A stretch of 64,000 nucleotides of DNA from Pseudomonadota bacterium (lineage in GTDB: Bacteria > Pseudomonadota > Gammaproteobacteria > Burkholderiales > Rhodocyclaceae), in NCBI GenBank assembly GCA_018241725.1, contig JAFEDI010000046.1:62001-126000 (forward strand). Reading direction: 5' to 3'. Positions 57,191-64,000 of this stretch are shown here, in pieces. The translations under genes and the position numbers were made by a program. Position 1 is the stretch's first letter; each line of letters opens with the position of its first letter. The notes beneath the pieces were generated by a model. It saw nothing but the letters and a program-made list of their open reading frames with translations. It was not told the origin of the DNA and ran no database searches.

Positions 57191-57220
57191 AAAAAGCCGC
57201 ACCCTGGGGTGCGGCTTTTT
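57191..57220. terminator. Bidirectional terminator between hisC and hisD
   Basis: 13-bp stem AAAAAGCCGCACC / GGTGCGGCTTTTT (57191-57203, 57208-57220), loop CTGG, with T runs on both strands. It ends hisC from the left and hisGD from the right. Confidence 0.9.
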
Positions 57221-57242
57221 CACTTCCATCCATGGAGTGGAA

Positions 57243-58559
57243 TCACCCCTTCAGACGCATCTCCGCCGAGCGGGCGTGAGCCTGCAGGCCTTCACCATGG
57301 GCCAGCACCGAAGCGATCTTGCCGAGAGTCTGGGCACCCTGCTCCGAAATATCGATGAGGCTGGTGCGCTTCTGAAAGTCGTACACCCCCAGCGGACTGG
57401 AAAAGCGCGCACTGCGCATCGTCGGCAGTACGTGGTTGGGGCCGGCACAGTAGTCACCGAGGGCCTCGACCGAATAGTGGCCGATGAAGATCGCACCAGC
57501 ATGGCGAATCTGGTCGATCCACTGGTACGGATCGGCCAGCGACAGTTCCAGGTGCTCCGGCGCGATACGGTTGGCAACCTCACAGGCTTCCGCGAGGTCA
57601 CGTACCAGCACCAATGCACCGCGATTGGCCAGCGACGTGGCGATGGTGTCGCGGCGCGGCATTTCCGGCAGCAGGCGGGCGATACTCACCTCAACCTGCG
57701 CGATGAAGTCTTCGTCGGTACACAGCAGGATGGATTGGGCGAGTTCATCGTGCTCGGCCTGCGCGAACAGATCCATTGCCACCCAGTCCGGATTGCCGGT
57801 GCCATCGGAGATGATCAGTACTTCGGAAGGCCCGGCCACCATATCGATGCCAACCGTGCCAAACACACGGCGCTTGGCGCTGGCCACGTAGGCATTGCCC
57901 GGTCCGACGATCTTGTCCACCTGCGGGATGGTCTGCGTGCCATAAGCCAGCGCGGCCACAGCCTGGGCGCCGCCGATGGTGAACACGCGGTCCACGCCGG
58001 TAATCGCCGCGGCAGCCAGCACCAGTTGACTACGCTCGCCACGGGGCGTCGGTACCACCATGATCAGCTCACCCACGCCGGCGACCTTCGCGGGAATCGC
58101 GTTCATCAGCACCGAGCTGGGGTAGGAAGCACGACCACCTGGCACGTAAAGGCCAACACGGTCCAGCGGCGTGACCTTCTGGCCCAGGCGGGTGCCAGCC
58201 ATCCCGTCCGATTCGTCGTTGTAGCGCCAGGATTCAAGCACCTGACGTTCGTGATAGGTCCGCACACGGCTTGCCGCCGCTTCCAGCGCCTGGCGCTGCT
58301 CGGCGCTCAGGCCATCCAATGCAGCCTGGAGTTCGGCCTTCGGCAGCTCAAGCGCCGCCATGTCGTTCACGTCCAGATGATCGAAGCGGCGGGTGTATTC
58401 AACGACCGCTGCATCGCCGTTCTTGCGCACGCTGGTCAGGATGTCGCCGACAGCCTGCTCGATGGCCGCGTCGGTGCTGCCTTCGAAGGCCAGCAGCGCA
58501 TCCAGCGTGGCGATGAAATCGGGTTCGGCGGACGACAGGTGACGGATCTGGGCGCTCAT
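57243..58559 (-). CDS. hisD: Histidinol dehydrogenase
   Basis: 438 aa. [23 protein letters not shown] and the catalytic HE pair at [10 protein letters not shown], plus GPNHVLPT near the end are conserved. It oxidises histidinol to histidine in two NAD-dependent steps with zinc. It overlaps hisG by 4 bp and ends at the terminator shared with hisC. Confidence 0.97.
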   Translation of the reverse strand: MSAQIRHLSSAEPDFIATLDALLAFEGSTDAAIEQAVGDILTSVRKNGDAAVVEYTRRFDHLDVNDMAALELPKAELQAALDGLSAEQRQALEAAASRVRTYHERQVLESWRYNDESDGMAGTRLGQKVTPLDRVGLYVPGGRASYPSSVLMNAIPAKVAGVGELIMVVPTPRGERSQLVLAAAAITGVDRVFTIGGAQAVAALAYGTQTIPQVDKIVGPGNAYVASAKRRVFGTVGIDMVAGPSEVLIISDGTGNPDWVAMDLFAQAEHDELAQSILLCTDEDFIAQVEVSIARLLPEMPRRDTIATSLANRGALVLVRDLAEACEVANRIAPEHLELSLADPYQWIDQIRHAGAIFIGHYSVEALGDYCAGPNHVLPTMRSARFSSPLGVYDFQKRTSLIDISEQGAQTLGKIASVLAHGEGLQAHARSAEMRLKG

Positions 58560-59200
58560 TTCTTGACGGCTCCTGCAAAGGCCTCCAGCACCGGCTGGAT
58601 CAGCTCGCGCTTGAGCTTGAGCGAGGCCTGATTGACGACGAGGCGGGAGCTGATCGGCATGATGTCCTCCACTTCCACCAGGTTGTTGGCCTTCAGTGTG
58701 CTGCCGGTGGACACCAGGTCAACGATCGCATCAGCCAGGCCGACCAGCGGGGCGAGCTCCATGGAACCGTAGAGCTTGATCAGGTCCACGTGCATGCCCT
58801 TGGCCGCGAAGTGCGCCTTGGCTGCCTTCACGTACTTGGTGGCGACGCGGATGCGCGCGCCGCGCTTGACGGCAGCGGCGTAGTCGAAATCCTTCGGCAC
58901 CGCCACGCACAGCCGACATTTGGCGATATTGAGGTCCAGCGGCTGGTACAGACCGGCGCCACCATGCTCCAGCAACACGTCCTTGCCGGCGATGCCCATG
59001 TCCGCCGCGCCGTACTGAACGTAGGTCGGCGTATCGGTGGCGCGCACGATGACCAGCCGCACATCAGGCCGGTTGGTGCCGATGATGAGCTTGCGCGATG
59101 TCTCCGGGTTGTCGGTCGGCGTGATCCCGGCGGCGGCGAGCAGCGGCAGGGTTTCCTCGAAGATTCGGCCCTTCGAGAGGGCAAGCGTAATGCCGTTCAA
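58556..59200 (-). CDS. hisG: ATP phosphoribosyltransferase, short form
   Basis: 214 aa, so of the HisG_S class that lacks the ACT-type regulatory domain and needs HisZ. Conserved: [49 protein letters not shown] (PRPP-binding). No hisZ is in the window. It starts the pathway from PRPP and ATP and is first of hisGD. Confidence 0.95.
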   Translation of the reverse strand: MNGITLALSKGRIFEETLPLLAAAGITPTDNPETSRKLIIGTNRPDVRLVIVRATDTPTYVQYGAADMGIAGKDVLLEHGGAGLYQPLDLNIAKCRLCVAVPKDFDYAAAVKRGARIRVATKYVKAAKAHFAAKGMHVDLIKLYGSMELAPLVGLADAIVDLVSTGSTLKANNLVEVEDIMPISSRLVVNQASLKLKRELIQPVLEAFAGAVKK

Positions 59201-59274
59201 GATGATGCTCTGTGTGCGTAAAGCGCGATTCTATCCGATTCGGGGAGCCCGTCGCTCCCGAAGCGGCGGGACGT

Positions 59275-59302
59275 TTGCGCTGCGTCCCCTTTCTGCTAGC
59301 CT
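59275..59302 (+). promoter_or_regulatory. Possible rnk promoter
   Basis: TTGCGC (59275-59280) and TGCTAGCCT with -10 TAGCCT (59297-59302), spacing 16 bp, about 70 bp before rnk. A small CCGCCG/CGGCGG hairpin follows in the leader (59319-59332). Confidence 0.45.
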
Positions 59303-59372
59303 TTGGCTCGTGGCTGAACCGCCGTCCGGCGGGGTCGGCCATTTTCTTTTGATCGAACCGAAGGAGTAACCA

Positions 59373-59756
59373 GTGAAACCCGAAATCATCGTGTCCACCC
59401 GCGACCTCGAACGCCTCGAAGCCCTGCTCTCCAAGCCGCCCACCCGCAACCGCAGCGATCTCGACGGTCTGCGCGACGAGCTCGAACGGGCCACTGTACT
59501 CGACGACGAAGAGATGCCCGCAGACGTGATCAGCATGAACAGCCGCGCCCGCTTCCGCGAGGAAATGTCCGGACGCGAATACGACCTGACCCTCGCCTGG
59601 CCCCACGATGCGGGCAGCGGCGACGGCAAGGTATCGATCTTCTCCCCGGCCGGCAGTGCCCTGCTGGGATTGTCGGTAGGCCAGATCATCGACTGGCACA
59701 CCCCTGACGGCCACGCCATCCAACTGAAGGTGCTGGCCGTGACGCCGGGCAGCTAG
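59373..59756 (+). CDS. rnk: Regulator of nucleoside diphosphate kinase (Rnk, GreA/B family)
   Basis: 127 aa. IIVSTRDLERLEALL N-terminal half coiled coil shorter than in GreA, then the Gre-like C-terminal domain VSIFSPAGSALLGLSVGQIIDW. Rnk binds RNA polymerase's secondary channel region but lacks the GreA acidic tip. It is reversed between hisG and murA and has its own promoter. Confidence 0.88.
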   Translation: MKPEIIVSTRDLERLEALLSKPPTRNRSDLDGLRDELERATVLDDEEMPADVISMNSRARFREEMSGREYDLTLAWPHDAGSGDGKVSIFSPAGSALLGLSVGQIIDWHTPDGHAIQLKVLAVTPGS

Positions 59757-59770
59757 CCCCGCTTCAGCCA

Positions 59771-59790
59771 TGGGCCGCCGAGGCGGCCCA
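59771..59790. terminator. Hairpin between convergent rnk and murA
   Basis: TGGGCCGCC / GGCGGCCCA with a 2-nt apex, in a 49-bp convergent gap. No T run, so it may only stall polymerase or protect 3' ends. Confidence 0.4.
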
Positions 59791-59805
59791 CCCGTCATAC
59801 GCGGC

Positions 59806-61059
<1,254 letters not shown>

Positions 61060-61070
61060 TCAAAGGGCGA

Positions 61071-61331
61071 TCAGCCCAGTTCCTTCTGCAATTCTGCCCA
61101 TTGGCCGGGCGTAAAGGTCGACAGCTGGAGGGCGTGGATCTCGTTGCCCATCAGCTTGCCCAAGGTGGCATACACCGCCTGGTGCTGGCGCACCCGCGGC
61201 TTGCCTTCGAAAGCCGGGCTGACGACGATGCCCGTGAAATGGGTGCCGTCATCCCCTTCGATCTGCAGGAAATCACATTCGAGACCTGCAGCAATCAGTC
61301 GCTCGATTTCACTCGCCGGAAACATAATCAA
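61071..61331 (-). CDS. BolA-family protein (IbaG-like)
   Basis: 86 aa; the start is either 61331 or the Met two codons later. VRQHQAVYATLG is the BolA helical motif and EGDDGTHFTGIVVSPAFEGK the first sheet. It likely partners a monothiol glutaredoxin in Fe-S handling. Context (mla genes, murA) matches E. coli ibaG. Confidence 0.9.
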   Translation of the reverse strand: MIMFPASEIERLIAAGLECDFLQIEGDDGTHFTGIVVSPAFEGKPRVRQHQAVYATLGKLMGNEIHALQLSTFTPGQWAELQKELG

Positions 61332-61338
61332 TCACTCC

Positions 61339-62094
61339 TCAGGCCCGCAGCTTGTAGCCCCTGGCAAGCATTTGCAGGGTGAGCACCGCGAGCACGACAA
61401 AACAGACAGTCACGACCCCGAGGCTCACCCACGGCGAGACGTCGGAGACTCCGAAAAAGCCATACCTAAACCCATCAATCATGAAGAAAAACGGGTTGAA
61501 ATGCGACACCCCCTGCCAGAAACCCGGCAGCGAATGGATCGAATAGAACACGCCGGACAACATCGTCAGCGGCATGATCAGGAAGTTCTGGAAGGCAGCC
61601 AACTGGTCGAACTTATCAGCCCAGATCCCCGCGATCACGCCGAGGCTTGCAAGAAACGCGCCTCCAACCAGTGCGAAGACGACGATCCACAGCGGCTCGG
61701 CGAAAGGCAGATGTGCAAAGGGCAAGGCCGCCAGCACCACGCCGATCCCGCACAAGCCGCCACGCAACACGGCCGCCAGCACGTAGGCGGAATAAAACTC
61801 CCGATAGGAAATTGGCGGCAATAGCACAAACACGATGTTGCCAGTGATCTTGCTCTGGATCAGCGACGACGAGCTATTGGCGAAGGCGTTCTGCAACACC
61901 GTCATCATTACCAGGCCCGGCACCAGGAAAGCCGTGTAGTTGACGCCCGGAAAAGGCTGAACGTGATCCTCGAGCACGTGGCCGAAGATCAGTAGATAGA
62001 GCACCGCATTGAGCACCGGCGACAGCACCGTCTGGAAACCCACTTTCCAGAAACGCAGGCACTCCTTGTACAACAGGGTCTTGAATCCTTCCAT
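61339..62094 (-). CDS. ABC-2 type transporter permease
   Basis: 251 aa with six hydrophobic helices; starts MEGFKTLLYKECLRFWKVGFQ, with ABC-2 signature GGAFLASLGVIAGIWADKFDQ and PLTMLSGVFYSIHSLP. The same pair as YadH with YadG. Substrate is unknown; the mla context hints at envelope lipid or glycan export. Confidence 0.9.
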   Translation of the reverse strand: MEGFKTLLYKECLRFWKVGFQTVLSPVLNAVLYLLIFGHVLEDHVQPFPGVNYTAFLVPGLVMMTVLQNAFANSSSSLIQSKITGNIVFVLLPPISYREFYSAYVLAAVLRGGLCGIGVVLAALPFAHLPFAEPLWIVVFALVGGAFLASLGVIAGIWADKFDQLAAFQNFLIMPLTMLSGVFYSIHSLPGFWQGVSHFNPFFFMIDGFRYGFFGVSDVSPWVSLGVVTVCFVVLAVLTLQMLARGYKLRA

Positions 62095-62100
62095 GCTGCC

Positions 62101-63003
62101 TCAGTTCTGGTTCATCACGCCGACGAAGACCTGTTCCAGGTCCGGCTTGCCGAGGGCCATGTCGACGATCTCGGCACCGGCGGATTTGAGACCGGCAAGC
62201 AAATGCCCAACCTCGTCAAAATTATCGAAACCCAGCGTCCACTGCAGATTATCCCGAGACAGCACACAGGCCTCCAGGTCAGGCGGAACGATGACCGCCT
62301 TAGCCAGACGCACCTGCAGGGTATGGCTGGCGAAACGCTGCAGCAGGTTGGCCGTTGTGTCCAGCGCAACGATGCGCCCCGCCTTCAGCATGGCGATACG
62401 CCCGCACAGGGATTCGGCCTCTTCGAGGTAATGGGTAGTCAGCACGATGGTGTGGCCATCCTGGTTCAACTTGCGGATGAACTGCCACAAGCCATGGCGC
62501 AACTCCACGTCCACACCGGCGGTTGGCTCGTCCAGGACGATGACCGGCGGACGATGCACCAGCGCTTGAGCCACCAGCGCCCGGCGCTTCATGCCGCCCG
62601 ACAACATACGCATGTTGGAACTGGCTTTTTCGGTGAGATCCAGGTGATGCAGGATCTCGTCGATCCAGTCGTCGTTATTGCGGATACCGAAGTAACCCGA
62701 CTGGATGCGCAGCATCTCGCGCACGTTGAAGAACGGATCGAAGACCAGTTCCTGGGGCACCACGCCGAGGGCCATACGCGCAGCGCGGTAATCGCGGACC
62801 ACGTCATGCCCCATGACCTCCAGCGTGCCGGAGTCCGGCCGCGCCAGCCCCGCCAGGGATGAAATCAGGGTGGTCTTGCCGGCCCCATTGGGGCCGAGCA
62901 AGCCGAAGAACTCGCCCTGGGCCACCTCCAGGTCGACGCCGGCCAAAGCCTGCAGGGAACGGAAACGCTTGGTGACACCGGCAATGCGGATCGCTGGACT
63001 CAT
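62101..63003 (-). CDS. ABC transporter ATP-binding protein (YadG-like)
   Basis: 300 aa. Walker A GPNGAGKTTLISSLAG, signature LSGGMKRRALVAQAL and Walker B VIVLDEPTAGVD. The last about 70 residues are a DUF4162-like tail. It pairs with the permease after 6 bp. Confidence 0.93.
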   Translation of the reverse strand: MSPAIRIAGVTKRFRSLQALAGVDLEVAQGEFFGLLGPNGAGKTTLISSLAGLARPDSGTLEVMGHDVVRDYRAARMALGVVPQELVFDPFFNVREMLRIQSGYFGIRNNDDWIDEILHHLDLTEKASSNMRMLSGGMKRRALVAQALVHRPPVIVLDEPTAGVDVELRHGLWQFIRKLNQDGHTIVLTTHYLEEAESLCGRIAMLKAGRIVALDTTANLLQRFASHTLQVRLAKAVIVPPDLEACVLSRDNLQWTLGFDNFDEVGHLLAGLKSAGAEIVDMALGKPDLEQVFVGVMNQN

Positions 63004-63019
63004 GGAACGAAGGGCAGGC

Positions 63020-63304
63020 TCAGCGAGCCAAGGAAAGGATGGAATCGACGTCGTAGAGGGACGCGAGACTGACCAGCGCCACTGGCGCCCGGTCGATGGA
63101 GATCCGACACCCGGCGGCCCGGGCGGCGCGCTGCCAACTCAGCAGCAGGGCCAGCGCAGCGGAGTCCACCTGCGTGACGCCCGACAGGTCGACGACCCGG
63201 TCGCCACTCGCGATCTGCTCGAGTCCGGCCTCCGCCACCGCCGCAACGGTGGCAATGGTCAGGGGGCCGCTTAGGCTCAGGCGTGCGCCTTCAGCCTGGA
63301 TCAT
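63020..63304 (-). CDS. mlaB: STAS-domain protein MlaB
   Basis: 94 aa, single STAS domain: VVDLSGVTQVDSAALALLLSWQRAA, with Ser after Asp (DSAALAL) as in MlaB. Cytoplasmic partner of the MlaFE ATPase complex in phospholipid transport. The start overlaps the mlaC stop by 4 bp. Confidence 0.88.
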   Translation of the reverse strand: MIQAEGARLSLSGPLTIATVAAVAEAGLEQIASGDRVVDLSGVTQVDSAALALLLSWQRAARAAGCRISIDRAPVALVSLASLYDVDSILSLAR

Positions 63305-63933
63305 TTCTTGGCAGCCACCGCGGGGTCGATCTGCTTGTTCTTGTCCTTCAGGGTCTTGATCAGCCCATCGATGCCGCCGGCGCGCACTTCCTGACCGAAC
63401 TCGTCACGGTAGTTGGTGACGAGGCTCACGCCCGCTACCAGCACGTCGTAGACCTTCCAGCTATCGCCCTGCTTCTCGAGGTTGTAATCGATCTGCACCG
63501 GCTTGGCACCCGCCTGGCGCACCTTGGTACGCACGATCACGTCGGTGTCCTCGGGCTTGGCCTTCAACGGTTCGAAATCGATCTGCTGGTCGCGGTACTT
63601 GGTCAGCGCGTTGGAGTAGGTACGCACCAGCAGCGTCTTGAACTCCTGGGTCAGCGTGCTCTTCTGGTCGGCAGAAGCCTGCTTCCAGTCCTTGCCGACG
63701 GCCAGACGGGTCATGTGGGCAAAGTCGAAGTAAGGCAGCACCTTGGTTTCGACCAGGCTGACAGCCTTGTGGGTGTCGCCGGACTGAATGGCCTTGTCCT
63801 GGCGGACGATGGAAATCACGTCATCGCTGACGCTCTTGACCAGCGCATCGGGCGCCACGGTATTGGCTGCAGCGCTGAATTGGATGCCAAGGCCCAGCAC
63901 CAGCGCGGCAAACAGGGAAGTGAAGCGTTTCAT
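63301..63933 (-). CDS. mlaC: Periplasmic phospholipid shuttle MlaC
   Basis: 210 aa. Signal peptide (FTSLFAALVLGLGIQFSAAA); PYFDFAHMTRLAVGKDWKQASADQK and VRTYSNALTKY, KPVQIDYNLEKQGDSWKVYDVLVAGVSLVTNYRDEF are the Ttg2/MlaC domain, quoted by key parts. It moves phospholipid between outer-membrane MlaA and inner-membrane MlaFEDB. It overlaps the upstream stop by 4 bp (ATGA). Confidence 0.94.
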   Translation of the reverse strand: MKRFTSLFAALVLGLGIQFSAAANTVAPDALVKSVSDDVISIVRQDKAIQSGDTHKAVSLVETKVLPYFDFAHMTRLAVGKDWKQASADQKSTLTQEFKTLLVRTYSNALTKYRDQQIDFEPLKAKPEDTDVIVRTKVRQAGAKPVQIDYNLEKQGDSWKVYDVLVAGVSLVTNYRDEFGQEVRAGGIDGLIKTLKDKNKQIDPAVAAKK

Positions 63934-64000
63934 TGGCTTTCTTTCTTGTCGGGGGAGGGAGATTTATCAGCGGCGTCACCGACCGCACTCTTGTCGGTCG
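63930..64000 (-). CDS. Probable MlaA (VacJ) lipoprotein, C-terminal fragment
   Basis: The last 23 codons only, frame set by the ATGA overlap with mlaC. The tail is hydrophilic and charged (DKSAVGDAADKSPSPDKKES). In betaproteobacterial mla operons mlaA often precedes mlaC; mlaD is the alternative. Assignment is by context only. Confidence 0.5.
   Translation of the reverse strand, partial: TDKSAVGDAADKSPSPDKKESQ

Overview
This window is a dense, high-GC chromosomal stretch that reads as a betaproteobacterium, most likely Rhodocyclales/Rhodocyclaceae. The grounds are the gene order mla-bolA/ibaG-murA-his-hinT-tatABC, petABC followed by sspA-sspB, a two-subunit (short HisG) histidine pathway, a general porin with betaproteobacterial features, and heavy investment in cyclic-di-GMP signalling. 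No insertion sequence, prophage, CRISPR array, rRNA or tRNA is visible. The one structural RNA is the 4.5S signal-recognition-particle RNA (about 44038-44137, minus strand). The family assignment is inference; no database was searched.

Layout. 1-4.1 kb: the tail of a histidine kinase, an HD-GYP response regulator, a REC-PAS-GGDEF-EAL protein and an Hpt protein. 4.3-6.0 kb: glnS. 6.3-10.4 kb: three overlapping or abutting genes for a membrane PAS-GGDEF-EAL protein, an outer-membrane barrel and a small periplasmic-binding-protein-like protein. This is the best candidate here for an undescribed sensory system. 10.4-13.4 kb: rplU-rpmA, obgE, proB. 13.5-14.7 kb: a porin. 15.0-20.2 kb: a MarR-controlled tripartite efflux operon (marR, FUSC, DUF1656, HlyD, outer-membrane factor). 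20.2-28.3 kb: cytochrome c551-like protein, DUF255/thioredoxin-like protein, TamA, PutA. 28.4-30.8 kb: fbp and, divergently, a dadA-like gene.

30.8-36.6 kb, all minus: PilZ protein, DUF1992, bacteriohemerythrin, sspB, sspA and the cytochrome bc1 operon petABC. 36.7-43.9 kb: dacB (plus), DUF2237, galE, a class III CoA-transferase, recR, ybaB and dnaX. 44.0-48.7 kb: 4.5S RNA, then a Cpx-type envelope stress module. cpxRA is on the minus strand; a BepA-type M48 protease and a CpxP/Spy-like chaperone are on the plus strand. Spaced TTTAC half-sites matching the E. coli CpxR box (GTAAA-N5-GTAAA on the other strand) lie upstream of both effectors. 48.7-50.4 kb: an Lrp-family regulator and a lone tssA.

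50.5-59.2 kb: tatABC, hinT and the histidine genes. hisGD and hisBHAFIE run on the minus strand, but hisC between them is reversed and carries its own terminator. rnk is likewise reversed between hisG and murA. 59.8-64.0 kb: murA, a BolA-family gene, an ABC-2 exporter pair, mlaB, mlaC and the tail of a probable mlaA.

Functional threads. (1) Cyclic-di-GMP: three predicted turnover enzymes plus a PilZ receptor. (2) Envelope homeostasis: Cpx, BepA, CpxP, TamA, Mla, MurA, PBP4 and Tat, with a Tat-type signal on the Rieske protein encoded in the same window. (3) Respiration: the bc1 complex and a soluble c-type cytochrome. (4) Amino-acid metabolism: complete histidine genes except hisZ and histidinol-phosphatase, plus putA, proB and dadA.
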